DNA of 36,967 nucleotides, taken from the NCBI GenBank assembly GCA_016212935.1, contig JACRDE010000369.1, positions 1 to 36,967 on the forward strand, written 5' to 3'. Under the pieces are notes generated by a model. It saw only the letters and a list, made by a program, of their open reading frames with translations. It made no database searches and was not told the DNA's origin. Of the stretch, positions 23,474 to 31,344 are shown in pieces. The first letter of the stretch is position 1. The number at the start of each line of letters is the position of its first letter. The translations under genes were made by a program, and so were the position numbers. The stretch comes from Desulfomonile tiedjei. Its GTDB lineage: Bacteria > Desulfobacterota > Desulfomonilia > Desulfomonilales > Desulfomonilaceae.

Positions 23474-26047
23474 CTAATTCCTGAACGTGGCGGCTGGTTG
23501 CTTCGCATTCAACTTCATGTTCACGTATCGCGAGTAATCCAGTTTCTTGAATGCCTCCAGAGCTTGGGCGTACGACTGCTCGGCCAGTTCGCTTTTGCCG
23601 ATTCTTTCATAGACTCGCGCCTTGTCCGTGAGCACGGACGCGCTTGCCCGATCGTAGTAGTTGAGCGCGTCTTGGTGTCTTTCCGCTTTATCGTAAATTT
23701 TAGCGACTGAGTACAGCGCCTGAGTCTCCGATTGATTGTCCCTTGAGGCCCTTGAGCGCCAGAAGCGCTGCAGCGCATCCAGAATCGCCTCCGGGTCCAA
23801 GCCCATCCTTGAGGCGACGGCTCTGGCGGACAGCCAGGCTTTCTTGGTGGCTTTCGACTCCTGAAGAGACAGGACTACCGAGCGTGAATAGTCTTCGAGA
23901 GCGCCCGAGAGATCGCCCATCTTTTCTTTCATGAATCCGCTCTGATACAACACGCCATCGAGGCCGTCTTTTTTCCCGATCTTCTCACGAAAAGCTAATG
24001 AAGCAGCGAGTCCATGCAATGCCTTGTCATACTCTTTATTGTGAGCGTAATTTTCCGATATTCTTTCGAGCACTGCGATCATATTGCCTTCATGACCGGC
24101 CTGTCTTAGTTTTCTCAGTTCCAACAGGTCTTGCCTGATCGATTTCAGCCGGGTCTTTTCGTCGACAGTACTGGTGTCCCCGCTTTTTTGAAACCCGGCG
24201 CCGGATTGGATTGCGGCAGGTTTCTGATTCGAAGCATGCTTTTTCGCTTCTGGGAAGGCTCCCCGATGTGCGTTATCCGAAGGACCCTTCTCGTCGGGTT
24301 GAACCGGATTTTTTAGCCGCAAAGTCAGCCGCTCAGGCTGCCGCCCTCCCGGTCGGTCCGAAGATTCCCCCGGAGCCTTCTTCCCTTCGAGTTGAGGTCG
24401 CACAACCGACTGGTTTTTTTGCGATTGCCCCCATGCAAACGGTCCTTTGCCGACCATTTCCAGTTTTTTGTAATCCTGGCCGGAATTTGACGCCTGAATT
24501 CGGGGGGCTTCCCTGGAAGCTTTTTCCTGGCCAGGTTGGGTCACCTCTGCAGCGTCTGGTGGCGAAACTTTCGGCTGCTCCTTGGACACAGGCTTCATTT
24601 GTTCGGCAGCAGGCTTTCGCTGTTCACTCAGCGCAGGCGTTTTCAGGGGGGCGGCCGAAGCGATCTTGGTTTGCTGATCCTGCTTCGGTTGTTGGTCGGT
24701 TTTGGGCTTTTCCGCGCTTTTGTGTTCCTCTGGTTTAGGAGCCCTGCCCAGAGCCAAATCCTGAAGAGCAGAAGTCAGATTGCTGTAGCCCCTGGAATTA
24801 GACTCTTCTATCGCCCGAGCGTAGTAATGGGAAGCCCTTTCCTTTTGCCCTAAAGCCTTTCTGTTGTTTGCGAGTTCCACCAGTATCAATATTATTTCAT
24901 CGGTAGCCTTATTGTTGGCAAAATACTTCAGTGCCTCTTCCAGAATTCCTGCTGCTTTGAGATGGTCGCCCGATCTTGAGTGGACCCTCCCGAGTTCGTA
25001 AGAATTCCAGGCCACGCCGTAAGGATTCTTGTTCCGTTTCTCCAGTTGAGAACAGTCTTCGAATCTTATCAGGGCCTTCCCAGGATCGGCCTGCTCCATG
25101 AATTGAACCCCTTGGAAGTAGATTTCCCGAGAAGCGGCAGAGAATCTCTCCACTGCTCTTGCACGGCTTTTGCGCACAAGCTCTTGGAGGCTCTCTATTC
25201 TGGGTTCCTGAGCTTTCTGTGGAGCGGGGCTTGATGGAGACGATCCTCTTTTCTGGATACTCGGCTCAGGAACGGGGGAAGGAACGGGACGCGCCAGCTG
25301 AATGCGTCTTGATTGACGAGATTCGGCCGTTTCGATGTGTTTGTTTTCCTCCACACCCGGGACTGGCTTTGGCGCTGGCTTACTCGCCGTTGCCGCGGCA
25401 GGAGCCCCCCCACCCTTTTCCAGTGCGGCTATTCGCTTTTCGATTCCAGCTGTAACCGACGGGTCTGTGCTGGCCGTGCGCGCCCGTTGGTACAGTCTAA
25501 GAGACCTTTCATTGTCGCCCGTTTGTTCTAAAGACTCTGCCAGAAAAAGAAAGGCCCTGGGATCTGTGGGGTGTTGGGCTATAGCTGACTCGAATTCTTT
25601 AACCGCCTTTTGATGTTCCCCCTTGCGGGCGTGCGCCACTCCAAGATTGGTGCGTATGGTAGACTCGAGCCCACCGTATCTAAGTGCTTCCGTGAAATCC
25701 TGGATGGCCTTGTCGTAATTTCCTGTCTGCAGGAACACTACACCGCGGTTGTTCAAGGCATTGGTATAATCGGGCCTTATGTCCAGGGCCCGGGAATAGT
25801 CAGCTTGAGCTTTTTCAAGGTTGCCGGCTTTCTTGTAGGCCACCCCCCTGTCGTTATAGTACCTGTAATTGCCCGGATCGAATTCCAATGCCTTGGAAAA
25901 CATATTGATCGCGGTTTGAGCATCGCCCGATTTGAGCGCCATGAGTCCCTTATTATAGAGAGCGGAATCCGCCATTGCCGAAGCAGCCCCAAATGCCGTC
26001 GCGGCGGTAACAAGCACGAATAACGCGAGTACCGGCGTCTTATTCAT
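23474..26047 (-). CDS. large exported TPR-repeat protein with low-complexity middle
   Basis: An 857-aa protein starting at the ATG at 26047, which has GGGGA six bases upstream; the ATG at 26086 would put 13 polar residues before the signal peptide. The signal peptide (MNKTPVLALFVLVTAATAFGAASAMA) is followed by about six TPR units (roughly 28-200), further helical repeats around 320-450 (SYELGRVHSRSGDHLKAAGILEEAL), a long Pro/Lys/Gln-rich disordered stretch (about 450-640) and a second TPR block to the C-terminus. It is probably a periplasmic scaffold. It is preceded 49 bp upstream by a small exported protein and followed by a small membrane protein, suggesting a three-gene envelope unit. Function unknown. 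Confidence 0.82.
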   Translation of the reverse strand: MNKTPVLALFVLVTAATAFGAASAMADSALYNKGLMALKSGDAQTAINMFSKALEFDPGNYRYYNDRGVAYKKAGNLEKAQADYSRALDIRPDYTNALNNRGVVFLQTGNYDKAIQDFTEALRYGGLESTIRTNLGVAHARKGEHQKAVKEFESAIAQHPTDPRAFLFLAESLEQTGDNERSLRLYQRARTASTDPSVTAGIEKRIAALEKGGGAPAAATASKPAPKPVPGVEENKHIETAESRQSRRIQLARPVPSPVPEPSIQKRGSSPSSPAPQKAQEPRIESLQELVRKSRARAVERFSAASREIYFQGVQFMEQADPGKALIRFEDCSQLEKRNKNPYGVAWNSYELGRVHSRSGDHLKAAGILEEALKYFANNKATDEIILILVELANNRKALGQKERASHYYARAIEESNSRGYSNLTSALQDLALGRAPKPEEHKSAEKPKTDQQPKQDQQTKIASAAPLKTPALSEQRKPAAEQMKPVSKEQPKVSPPDAAEVTQPGQEKASREAPRIQASNSGQDYKKLEMVGKGPFAWGQSQKNQSVVRPQLEGKKAPGESSDRPGGRQPERLTLRLKNPVQPDEKGPSDNAHRGAFPEAKKHASNQKPAAIQSGAGFQKSGDTSTVDEKTRLKSIRQDLLELRKLRQAGHEGNMIAVLERISENYAHNKEYDKALHGLAASLAFREKIGKKDGLDGVLYQSGFMKEKMGDLSGALEDYSRSVVLSLQESKATKKAWLSARAVASRMGLDPEAILDALQRFWRSRASRDNQSETQALYSVAKIYDKAERHQDALNYYDRASASVLTDKARVYERIGKSELAEQSYAQALEAFKKLDYSRYVNMKLNAKQPAATFRN

Positions 26048-26096
26048 TCTTTTCCCCGTGCTCTGCACAGAATCCAATCTTGGCATTCGGCATGAT

Positions 26097-26342
26097 TCAT
26101 GGAGTCTTCTTGTTGATTAAACCGAACTGACTCAAGATGTCTCTGACTACGCCAGCGGTTTCATCAAGCAAGGCAGGGCACTTCTGCATGAAGGAACCAT
26201 TCGCTTTCGCTTCAGTTACAACGGTTTTTGTCTGCTTCTGGTTCTGAGGTATTTCGAGCCGCTCATACCCGACAGCCCACGAGCTTGTTGTTCCGGCTAC
26301 GCTGAGTATTGAAATCAGCACAATCAATCTAAGTCCGCACAT
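26097..26342 (-). CDS. small exported protein of unknown function
   Basis: An 81-aa protein starting at the ATG at 26342, which has GGAGG nine bases upstream; the frame is open to 26387 but the extra residues have no ribosome site. A signal peptide is clear (MCGLRLIVLISILSVAGTTSSWA). The mature part is about 58 residues, polar, with a predicted amphipathic C-terminal helix (CPALLDETAGVVRDILSQFG) and a single cysteine. No family is recognised. It lies 49 bp upstream of the large TPR gene on the same strand and is likely the first gene of that operon. Confidence 0.65.
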   Translation of the reverse strand: MCGLRLIVLISILSVAGTTSSWAVGYERLEIPQNQKQTKTVVTEAKANGSFMQKCPALLDETAGVVRDILSQFGLINKKTP

Positions 26343-26490
26343 AGCAAGAGTCCTCCATAATCGGCTCGCATAAATCGAGTAATACATTATAATTATAACA
26401 TAACATGCTGAAAATTACCAGCCTTGCAAGCTCTTATTTGTAAACGGTCCGTCATGGATCTAGATATGCCTTCCTGAGACATGTAATAGC

Positions 26491-26550
26491 GAACCCGTCG
26501 AAGCAATCTCATCCTTTCGCTGGGGAGATTGTTCCGCTCCTCGCAATGAC
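26491..26550. repeat. dispersed palindromic repeat family A, copy 3
   Basis: The left arm CGTCGAAGCAATCTC (26496-26510) faces GAGATTGTTCCGCTCCTCGC, ending CAATGAC at 26550. This copy keeps the classical CGCTCCTCGCAATGAC end but its left outer arm is shortened. It is in the 390-base spacer between the small exported protein and the gene at 26736, which has no other recognisable gene. Confidence 0.7.
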
Positions 26551-26735
26551 AACCTAGATTAGTCGCTGACCCCGAATGAACGGATACTCACTCTTCCCTC
26601 ATAGAGGTTCTGATTACTGTTCTCAGAAAAAAATTTCTCCTGCTACTCGAATCTTTTTGCAACTTTTCCTCTGCTGAGTGCATCAATGGAAATAGGGCAA
26701 TCGGCAAATTCAGCCAAGTAATCGAGGAGAACACA

Positions 26736-27092
26736 GTGAAAAGCATCGCCGAACTCATGAGAAATAAAGATGTATCGCGTCTTATGGATTGGGACTTGCA
26801 TCCTTTTGATGCTGTCGCAAGATATTTGGAATGGGGTACAAACTGGTCTCGCGGATTGGATCATGCAAAATCTTGCAACGAGGCAAGCGTCTATTTCAAA
26901 ATCAATGCTGTCAAGAAGCCCGCGCGGCTAGTACTTGTCAGGCAGAGTCACCACGATTATGAGATCATTTCGGAAGTTGACGCGCCGCAGGAACTCATTG
27001 ATGAATCCGTGCAATTCTATGCCTGCAAGAATGCCGCATGCGGAATAACCGAAGAACTCAAAGCCTGGCTGAAAAGGGAAGCTAACAGTTAA
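26736..27092 (+). CDS. small cytoplasmic hypothetical protein
   Basis: A 118-aa soluble protein starting at GTG with GAGGAGA six bases upstream, a strong site that supports the gene. The N-terminal half (SRLMDWDLHPFDAVARYLEWG) and the strand-rich middle (ASVYFKINAVKKPARLVLVRQ) suggest a small alpha/beta domain; two cysteines lie close together in YACKNAACGI. It recalls the small DVU0772-type proteins of sulfate reducers in its tryptophan/aspartate-rich start, but I cannot confirm that from memory. No operon partner is obvious. Function unknown. Confidence 0.65.
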   Translation: MKSIAELMRNKDVSRLMDWDLHPFDAVARYLEWGTNWSRGLDHAKSCNEASVYFKINAVKKPARLVLVRQSHHDYEIISEVDAPQELIDESVQFYACKNAACGITEELKAWLKREANS

Positions 27093-27319
27093 TCGTAATT
27101 TTTATGAGTAATACACCAGTCACCGGACTATAGGCTCCTCAACGGAGCGGGGCGGGCGTCAAAAGGCGAGGCTTCAAGGTGTTCAACCCGATGAGACGGT
27201 CCCATACGGCATGGCGGGGTTTTGAAAATGGGGCCGAGATTATCGGACTGGATGCAAAGATAAACAGCACTGAGAACCCCAACATCAGGCTATTTACTCC
27301 CGTTGAACGAGAGGCTGTG

Positions 27320-27489
27320 CCCTATAGGTGCTAACTTGATGAGCTGGCTCTCTTTATTTCAGCTACTTAGCCAAGTTCAACACCGTCACCCCGGCGGCCG
27401 GGGTCCAGGGTCTGTTGAGAAGACTGGATTCCGGCCTTCGCCGGAATGACGGATTAAGAGCCAAACATCCTTAAGTTAGCGCCTATGGG
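27320..27489. mobile_element. MITE-like element with imperfect terminal inverted repeats
   Basis: The left end CCCTATAGGTGCTAACTTGA continues to GGCTCT (27320-27351) and is the imperfect inverted complement of the right end (27457-27489, AGAGCC...AAGTTAGCGCCTATGGG). The arms share about 26 of 32 positions allowing a small gap. The 170-bp interior encodes no transposase and contains a family D palindrome. This is the plan of a non-autonomous transposable element. A clear target-site duplication is not visible. Confidence 0.6.
27385..27450. repeat. dispersed palindromic repeat family D, copy 1
   Basis: GTCACCCCGGCGGCCGGGGT (followed by CCAG) pairs with CTGGATTCCGGCCTTCGCCG (ending GAATGAC), giving a 24-base stem with mismatches around a short loop. 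The same arms occur at 36824-36892. It lies inside the MITE-like element, so one repeat appears nested in another. Confidence 0.7.
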
Positions 27490-27606
27490 TCTCTGCCCCT
27501 CTTCAATAGCGGGAGCACTAGTCAACCGTGTTATTCAAGAATTCCAAGAGGCTATCCGCCTCGTCCCACGCGAATCAGAAGTACCGGCTTAGAGAGGAGC
27601 GATTTA

Positions 27607-29787
27607 ATGGACTGTCACTGCAAGGATCACCTTCCGGGGGAGTGGCATTCTCACGACGACTGCGATTGCAGTCAACATGAATTCCCCGCATACACCTTCG
27701 TCATCACGAAAGTCATGGAGGAAGATCCGGGCGTCGCGACCGTATACATCTCTAAATCCTTTATGGAAACCCTTCAGGTGGAAGACGGCGACCCCGTACA
27801 ACTGATAGGTCCGACAGAGTGTGTGGTTCAAGCAAAAGGCCATCCCAATCCATGGATCGACACGCGCATGGTATCAGTGGACAAACAGACCATGGAAAAA
27901 ACCGGGGTAAGCCTTTTCAGCCAGGTGAAGATCCGCAAGACATTGTGCGGCGAATTGGAAAGCATCACCCTGGAGATCCCGCCCGAAGCGAACATAACCC
28001 GCTTGGGACTGAGAGTAATGTTGGAACAGGCCTATGGAGCAGTGATCAGCGGCAGGGACCATCTGACCCTCAAAGACAAGCGCGGCCGCCAAATCAAATT
28101 CCGAATCGTCGAGGTACAACCAGAGAAGATGTCGGCGATTTCTCGGCGCACACAGGTAAGGCTGGTGAATTCAAACGGAGATGAATACATCACCAAGAAT
28201 GACACCACCTTCAAAGATGTTGGCGGCTTGGAGGAAGCTGTCCGTAAAGTCAGAGAGGTAGTTCAATTGCCCTTGCGTCACCCTGAGATCTTCTATCGGC
28301 TGGGAATGGATCCGCCAAGAGGGGTGCTCTTGCATGGGCCTTCCGGCACAGGAAAGACACTCATTGCCAGGGCTGTTGCGGGCGAGACCGGCTGCTATTT
28401 CAAGGCCATAAGCGGTACGGAAATAATGGACAAGTACTACGGCGAAAGTGAGGCAAAACTCCGGGCCGCGTTTGAAGATGCCTATCAGAATGCTCCTGCG
28501 ATAATCTTTATTGATGAGATCGACGCGCTCGCCCCCCGTCGGGACACAGCTGAAGGCGACGTAGAAAAACGGGTCACTGCTCAGTTGCTTGCCCTAATGG
28601 ACGGAATGGAGGATCGCGGCAACGTGATCATCCTAGCCGCCACTAATCTTCCGAACGTGCTGGACAATGCGCTCAGAAGGCCGGGAAGGTTTGACAGGGA
28701 AATACTCATAGGAGTCCCTGACAGGTCCGGCCGAAGAGGCATTCTGGAAATCCACACCAGAGACATGCCCACGAAAGACATTGATCTGGACGAACTTGCG
28801 GAGAAGACCCACGGATTCGTGGGCGCGGACATAAAAGCATTATGCCAAGAGGCCGGATTCAAGGCCCTGAGAAGAATTCTCCCCGGACTTGAACAAACGG
28901 AAGAAAAGCTTTCCGAAGATTTTCTGGAAGCAATTGCAGTGGAGAAAGAGGACTTCGAGGAAGCTCTCTCCGAAATGAGGCCTTCCGCCGGCCGGAGCTT
29001 CGAGGTGGACCTCAGGGGTTGCGGCTGGGATCGGGTTGCCGGTTACACAGAGGAACTGGAATTCCTCAAGGAAATGATACTGTGGCCGCTGCGCAATGTC
29101 TCTGCCTTGTCCGATCTGGGGGTAAGCCACCCTGAGGGGCTCCTGATCACCGGCCCGTCAGGAGTGGGAAAAACCCTCCTGGCAAGATCTCTAGCTAAGG
29201 AAAGTGGATTCAACGTCATAGAGATCCGCGGCCCCGAACTGTTATCCAAATATATGGGCGAGAGCGAGCGCAATATTCGCGAAGTGTTCCGTCAGGCGCG
29301 ACAAATGGCTCCCACTGTCTTGATACTGGATGGAATCGACTCCATCGCAGTTTCTGGATGGTCTGACTCCAAGGTAATTGACCGCATAGTGAACCAGCTC
29401 GTCATGGAAATGAATACCATAACCAGCGACAAGCCCATACTGGTGGTGGGAGTGGCGGCCAGAAGTGAAGCACTCCCTCCGGCATTGCGCGCTACAGGCA
29501 GATTCGGCTACGAACTCCGCCTGAAACCGCCGGATGCCAGTGACCGAGCTGCCCTGTTCGGGATGTTTCTCAACAAGGACAAGGTGCGGTTTCATGGCGA
29601 CTTCAACGCTGCCACTGATATCTCGGAAAGCCTAACCGGAGGTGACATAGAGGAAGTGTGCCGCAGAGTCATTCTTCAGGCTGCCCATTGCGCACTTGAC
29701 TCGCATTCGGCCCCGCTCTGTGAAGTGGAGATAACCGAAAACGACGTGCTGAAAATGCTGGACCGCTGGAAGCTGTCCGCATCTTGA
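27607..29787 (+). CDS. CDC48/VAT-like double AAA+ ATPase with Cys/His-rich N-terminus and degenerate D2
   Basis: A 726-aa ATPase of the CDC48/p97/VAT family, expected to form hexameric unfolding rings in the cytoplasm. Residues 1-24 are a Cys/His cluster (Cys3, 5, 19, 21; His4, 8, 14, 16, 24). A CDC48-type N domain follows (about 28-190). D1 is complete: Walker A GPSGTGKT (244-251), Walker B FIDEID (Asp303, Glu304), sensor-1 Asn in LAATN and arginine fingers in RRPGRFD. D2 has Walker A GPSGVGKT (516-523) but its Walker B reads LILDGID (Gly576 for Glu) and the sensor-1 position reads GVAARS (Ala618 for Asn), so D2 may bind but not hydrolyse ATP. The ATG has AGAGGAG eight bases upstream. Family certain; client and role unknown. 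Confidence 0.92.
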   Translation: MDCHCKDHLPGEWHSHDDCDCSQHEFPAYTFVITKVMEEDPGVATVYISKSFMETLQVEDGDPVQLIGPTECVVQAKGHPNPWIDTRMVSVDKQTMEKTGVSLFSQVKIRKTLCGELESITLEIPPEANITRLGLRVMLEQAYGAVISGRDHLTLKDKRGRQIKFRIVEVQPEKMSAISRRTQVRLVNSNGDEYITKNDTTFKDVGGLEEAVRKVREVVQLPLRHPEIFYRLGMDPPRGVLLHGPSGTGKTLIARAVAGETGCYFKAISGTEIMDKYYGESEAKLRAAFEDAYQNAPAIIFIDEIDALAPRRDTAEGDVEKRVTAQLLALMDGMEDRGNVIILAATNLPNVLDNALRRPGRFDREILIGVPDRSGRRGILEIHTRDMPTKDIDLDELAEKTHGFVGADIKALCQEAGFKALRRILPGLEQTEEKLSEDFLEAIAVEKEDFEEALSEMRPSAGRSFEVDLRGCGWDRVAGYTEELEFLKEMILWPLRNVSALSDLGVSHPEGLLITGPSGVGKTLLARSLAKESGFNVIEIRGPELLSKYMGESERNIREVFRQARQMAPTVLILDGIDSIAVSGWSDSKVIDRIVNQLVMEMNTITSDKPILVVGVAARSEALPPALRATGRFGYELRLKPPDASDRAALFGMFLNKDKVRFHGDFNAATDISESLTGGDIEEVCRRVILQAAHCALDSHSAPLCEVEITENDVLKMLDRWKLSAS

Positions 29788-29892
29788 TGCCGGGCGTACC
29801 GAAGGTACCATCCGCAGTTGTGCTGTCCCGGCGTACCCGTGCGATTGCTGGGTGCAAATGACATTTTTTGGTAATCTTTTCGCCGGGCGAAG

Positions 29893-29968
29893 ATTCGAGG
29901 CAATTTCAATAATCGACCGCCTGAGTTTGCTTCGCTGCGCTCGCAGCGATGAAATGTCGTGGAGCCTT
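29893..29968. repeat. dispersed palindromic repeat family A, copy 4
   Basis: GAGGCAATTTCAATAATCGA and CCGCCTGAGTTTGCTTCGC mark the centre, followed by a second small palindrome (CTGCGCTCGCAG) and GAAATGTCGTGGAGCC. The centre and tail closely match copy 5 (32345), with which it forms a subtype distinct from copies 1-3. It lies between the AAA+ gene and the ferritin-like gene. Confidence 0.7.
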
Positions 29969-30082
29969 GTTCCCAGCGACAGTGAATGGTCAGGTTCCGG
30001 CCCGACAAGATGTGGCCGTTTGTGAAACTGCGTGCTATGATAGCTTTAGAGCATTTCGAATTAGCGTGAAAGGAGGAACTAC

Positions 30083-30400
30083 ATGCCTGAATTCGGGAAC
30101 ATTTTTTCAGTTAAAGCCAGCGACCGCAAGCTCACTGATTCTGAATTGATCCGGGCCATCCGGCTGACCGTCGCGGCCGAATACGAAGCGGTCCAACTAT
30201 ATGAACAGCTTGCAGAATCCACAGATAATGAGTTGGCTAGAAAAGTGCTCTACGATATCGCAAAGGAAGAAGTGGTTCACGCTGGGGAGTTTCTTCGATT
30301 GCTGAAACAATTGTGTCCTGACGAAGAGTCCTTCTATAAGGAAGGAGCGGAGGAAGTCGAGGAAATGATGGAAGGAATGACGCAAGACTCGAAAAAATAG
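30083..30400 (+). CDS. ferritin-like protein resembling encapsulin cargo (EncFtn type)
   Basis: A 105-aa two-helix ferritin-like protein. Iron ligands are visible as Glu33 in AAEYEAVQLYEQ and Glu63/His66 in KEEVVHAGEF; a single chain has only half a di-iron site, so the active form would be a dimer of such units, as in encapsulated ferritins that oxidise Fe(II) inside encapsulin shells. Spacing and sequence recall the ferritin-like segment fused to the encapsulin of Pyrococcus. The acidic C-terminal tail (KEGAEEVEEMMEG) fits cargo proteins, which carry an extension that docks to the shell. The ATG has AAAGGAGGA six bases upstream. No encapsulin shell gene is in the window: the next gene is queC. 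Confidence 0.78.
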   Translation: MPEFGNIFSVKASDRKLTDSELIRAIRLTVAAEYEAVQLYEQLAESTDNELARKVLYDIAKEEVVHAGEFLRLLKQLCPDEESFYKEGAEEVEEMMEGMTQDSKK

Positions 30401-30635
30401 ATGATGTGCGCTGCGCCTCCCAAGGGTCGCAAAATGAATATGCTGGCTATGCAGCAGTGCTGCCTGGGATTTTTGAGGTGACCCGGATTACGACGTGCAG
30501 AGAGCGAATGGACCATCAAGCGGTCAGTAATTGGCACTTGGAAGAAGGTTCCAACCTTGCTGAAATGACTGAAGCGGTTCCATAGTCTCCTGAGTTCATG
30601 GGCAGACAACAAGCATCCCATGAGTGGCGTTCCGA

Positions 30636-31334
30636 ATGGAAAACTGTGACAAAAAAGCGGTTGTTTTGTTATCCGGCGGGATTGATTCCAGCACTTGCCT
30701 GGCCATCGCCAAGCAACAGGGTCACGAAACCTATGCCTTGAGCTTTCAATATCATCAGAGACATCAAATCGAAATTGCGGCAGCAAGGAGGGTGGCCGAG
30801 GCATTCAAAGTTGAGGCCCACATGATCCTCGAACTGCCCTTAGGGAACATCGGCGGATCGGCCTTGACCGCAGATATTGAGGTGCCGAAAAGCGCTGATG
30901 TCAGTCTTATGCCCAAAGGAATTCCGGTCACTTATGTGCCTGCAAGGAATACCATTTTTTTGTCATTTGCACTTGCATGGGCTGAGGTGCTTTCAGCGGA
31001 AAACGTCTTCATCGGAGTAAATGCGCTTGATTACAGCGGCTATCCTGATTGTAGACCGGAATATATTCACGCATTCGAAACCATGGCTAATCTGGCAACG
31101 AAGAAGACTATCGAAGGCACCATAAGATTTCGGATTCACACCCCACTGATACGGTTAAGCAAGGCTGAAATAATCAAGAAAGGGATTCAGCTCGGGGTAG
31201 ATTACGGCATTACGCACTCGTGTTACGATCCCGACCCCCACGGGAGAGCGTGCGGCCACTGTGACAGTTGCCTCCTTCGACGGAAAGGATTCATAGAAGC
31301 AGGGGAACCCGACCCGACCATCTACGTCAAGTAA
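30636..31334 (+). CDS. queC: 7-cyano-7-deazaguanine synthase
   Basis: A 232-aa ATP-dependent enzyme that converts 7-carboxy-7-deazaguanine to preQ0 in queuosine biosynthesis. The PP-loop is [12 protein letters not shown] near the N-terminus, followed by [10 protein letters not shown] and [17 protein letters not shown]. The zinc site is complete at the C-terminus ([17 protein letters not shown], four cysteines). Length matches the family. I start at the ATG at 30636; a GTG at 30624 is in frame and equally poor in ribosome site. It ends ten bases before the convergent gene at 31345. No other que genes and no preQ1 riboswitch pattern are seen nearby. Confidence 0.93.
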   Translation: MENCDKKAVVLLSGGIDSSTCLAIAKQQGHETYALSFQYHQRHQIEIAAARRVAEAFKVEAHMILELPLGNIGGSALTADIEVPKSADVSLMPKGIPVTYVPARNTIFLSFALAWAEVLSAENVFIGVNALDYSGYPDCRPEYIHAFETMANLATKKTIEGTIRFRIHTPLIRLSKAEIIKKGIQLGVDYGITHSCYDPDPHGRACGHCDSCLLRRKGFIEAGEPDPTIYVK

Positions 31335-31344
31335 CTGTGATTGG

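Larger units (their letters stand above)
27191..27592 (+). pseudogene. possible small reading frame interrupted by an inserted element
   Basis: One frame reads from an ATG at 27191 through ENGAEIIGLDAKINSTEN and RLFTPVERE to a stop at 27332, just inside the left end of the 27320-27489 element. The same frame resumes after the element as SSIAGALVNRVIQEFQEAI and ends at TAG 27590-27592, directly before the ribosome site of the AAA+ gene. Both pieces look protein-like, and the return of the same frame suggests one short gene split by the insertion. No family is recognised and the evidence is only compositional. Confidence 0.3.

Noticed and set aside
30401-30635. Possible preQ1 riboswitch before queC
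   Set aside because: I looked for the compact preQ1 aptamer pattern and found neither the stem nor the A-rich tail.
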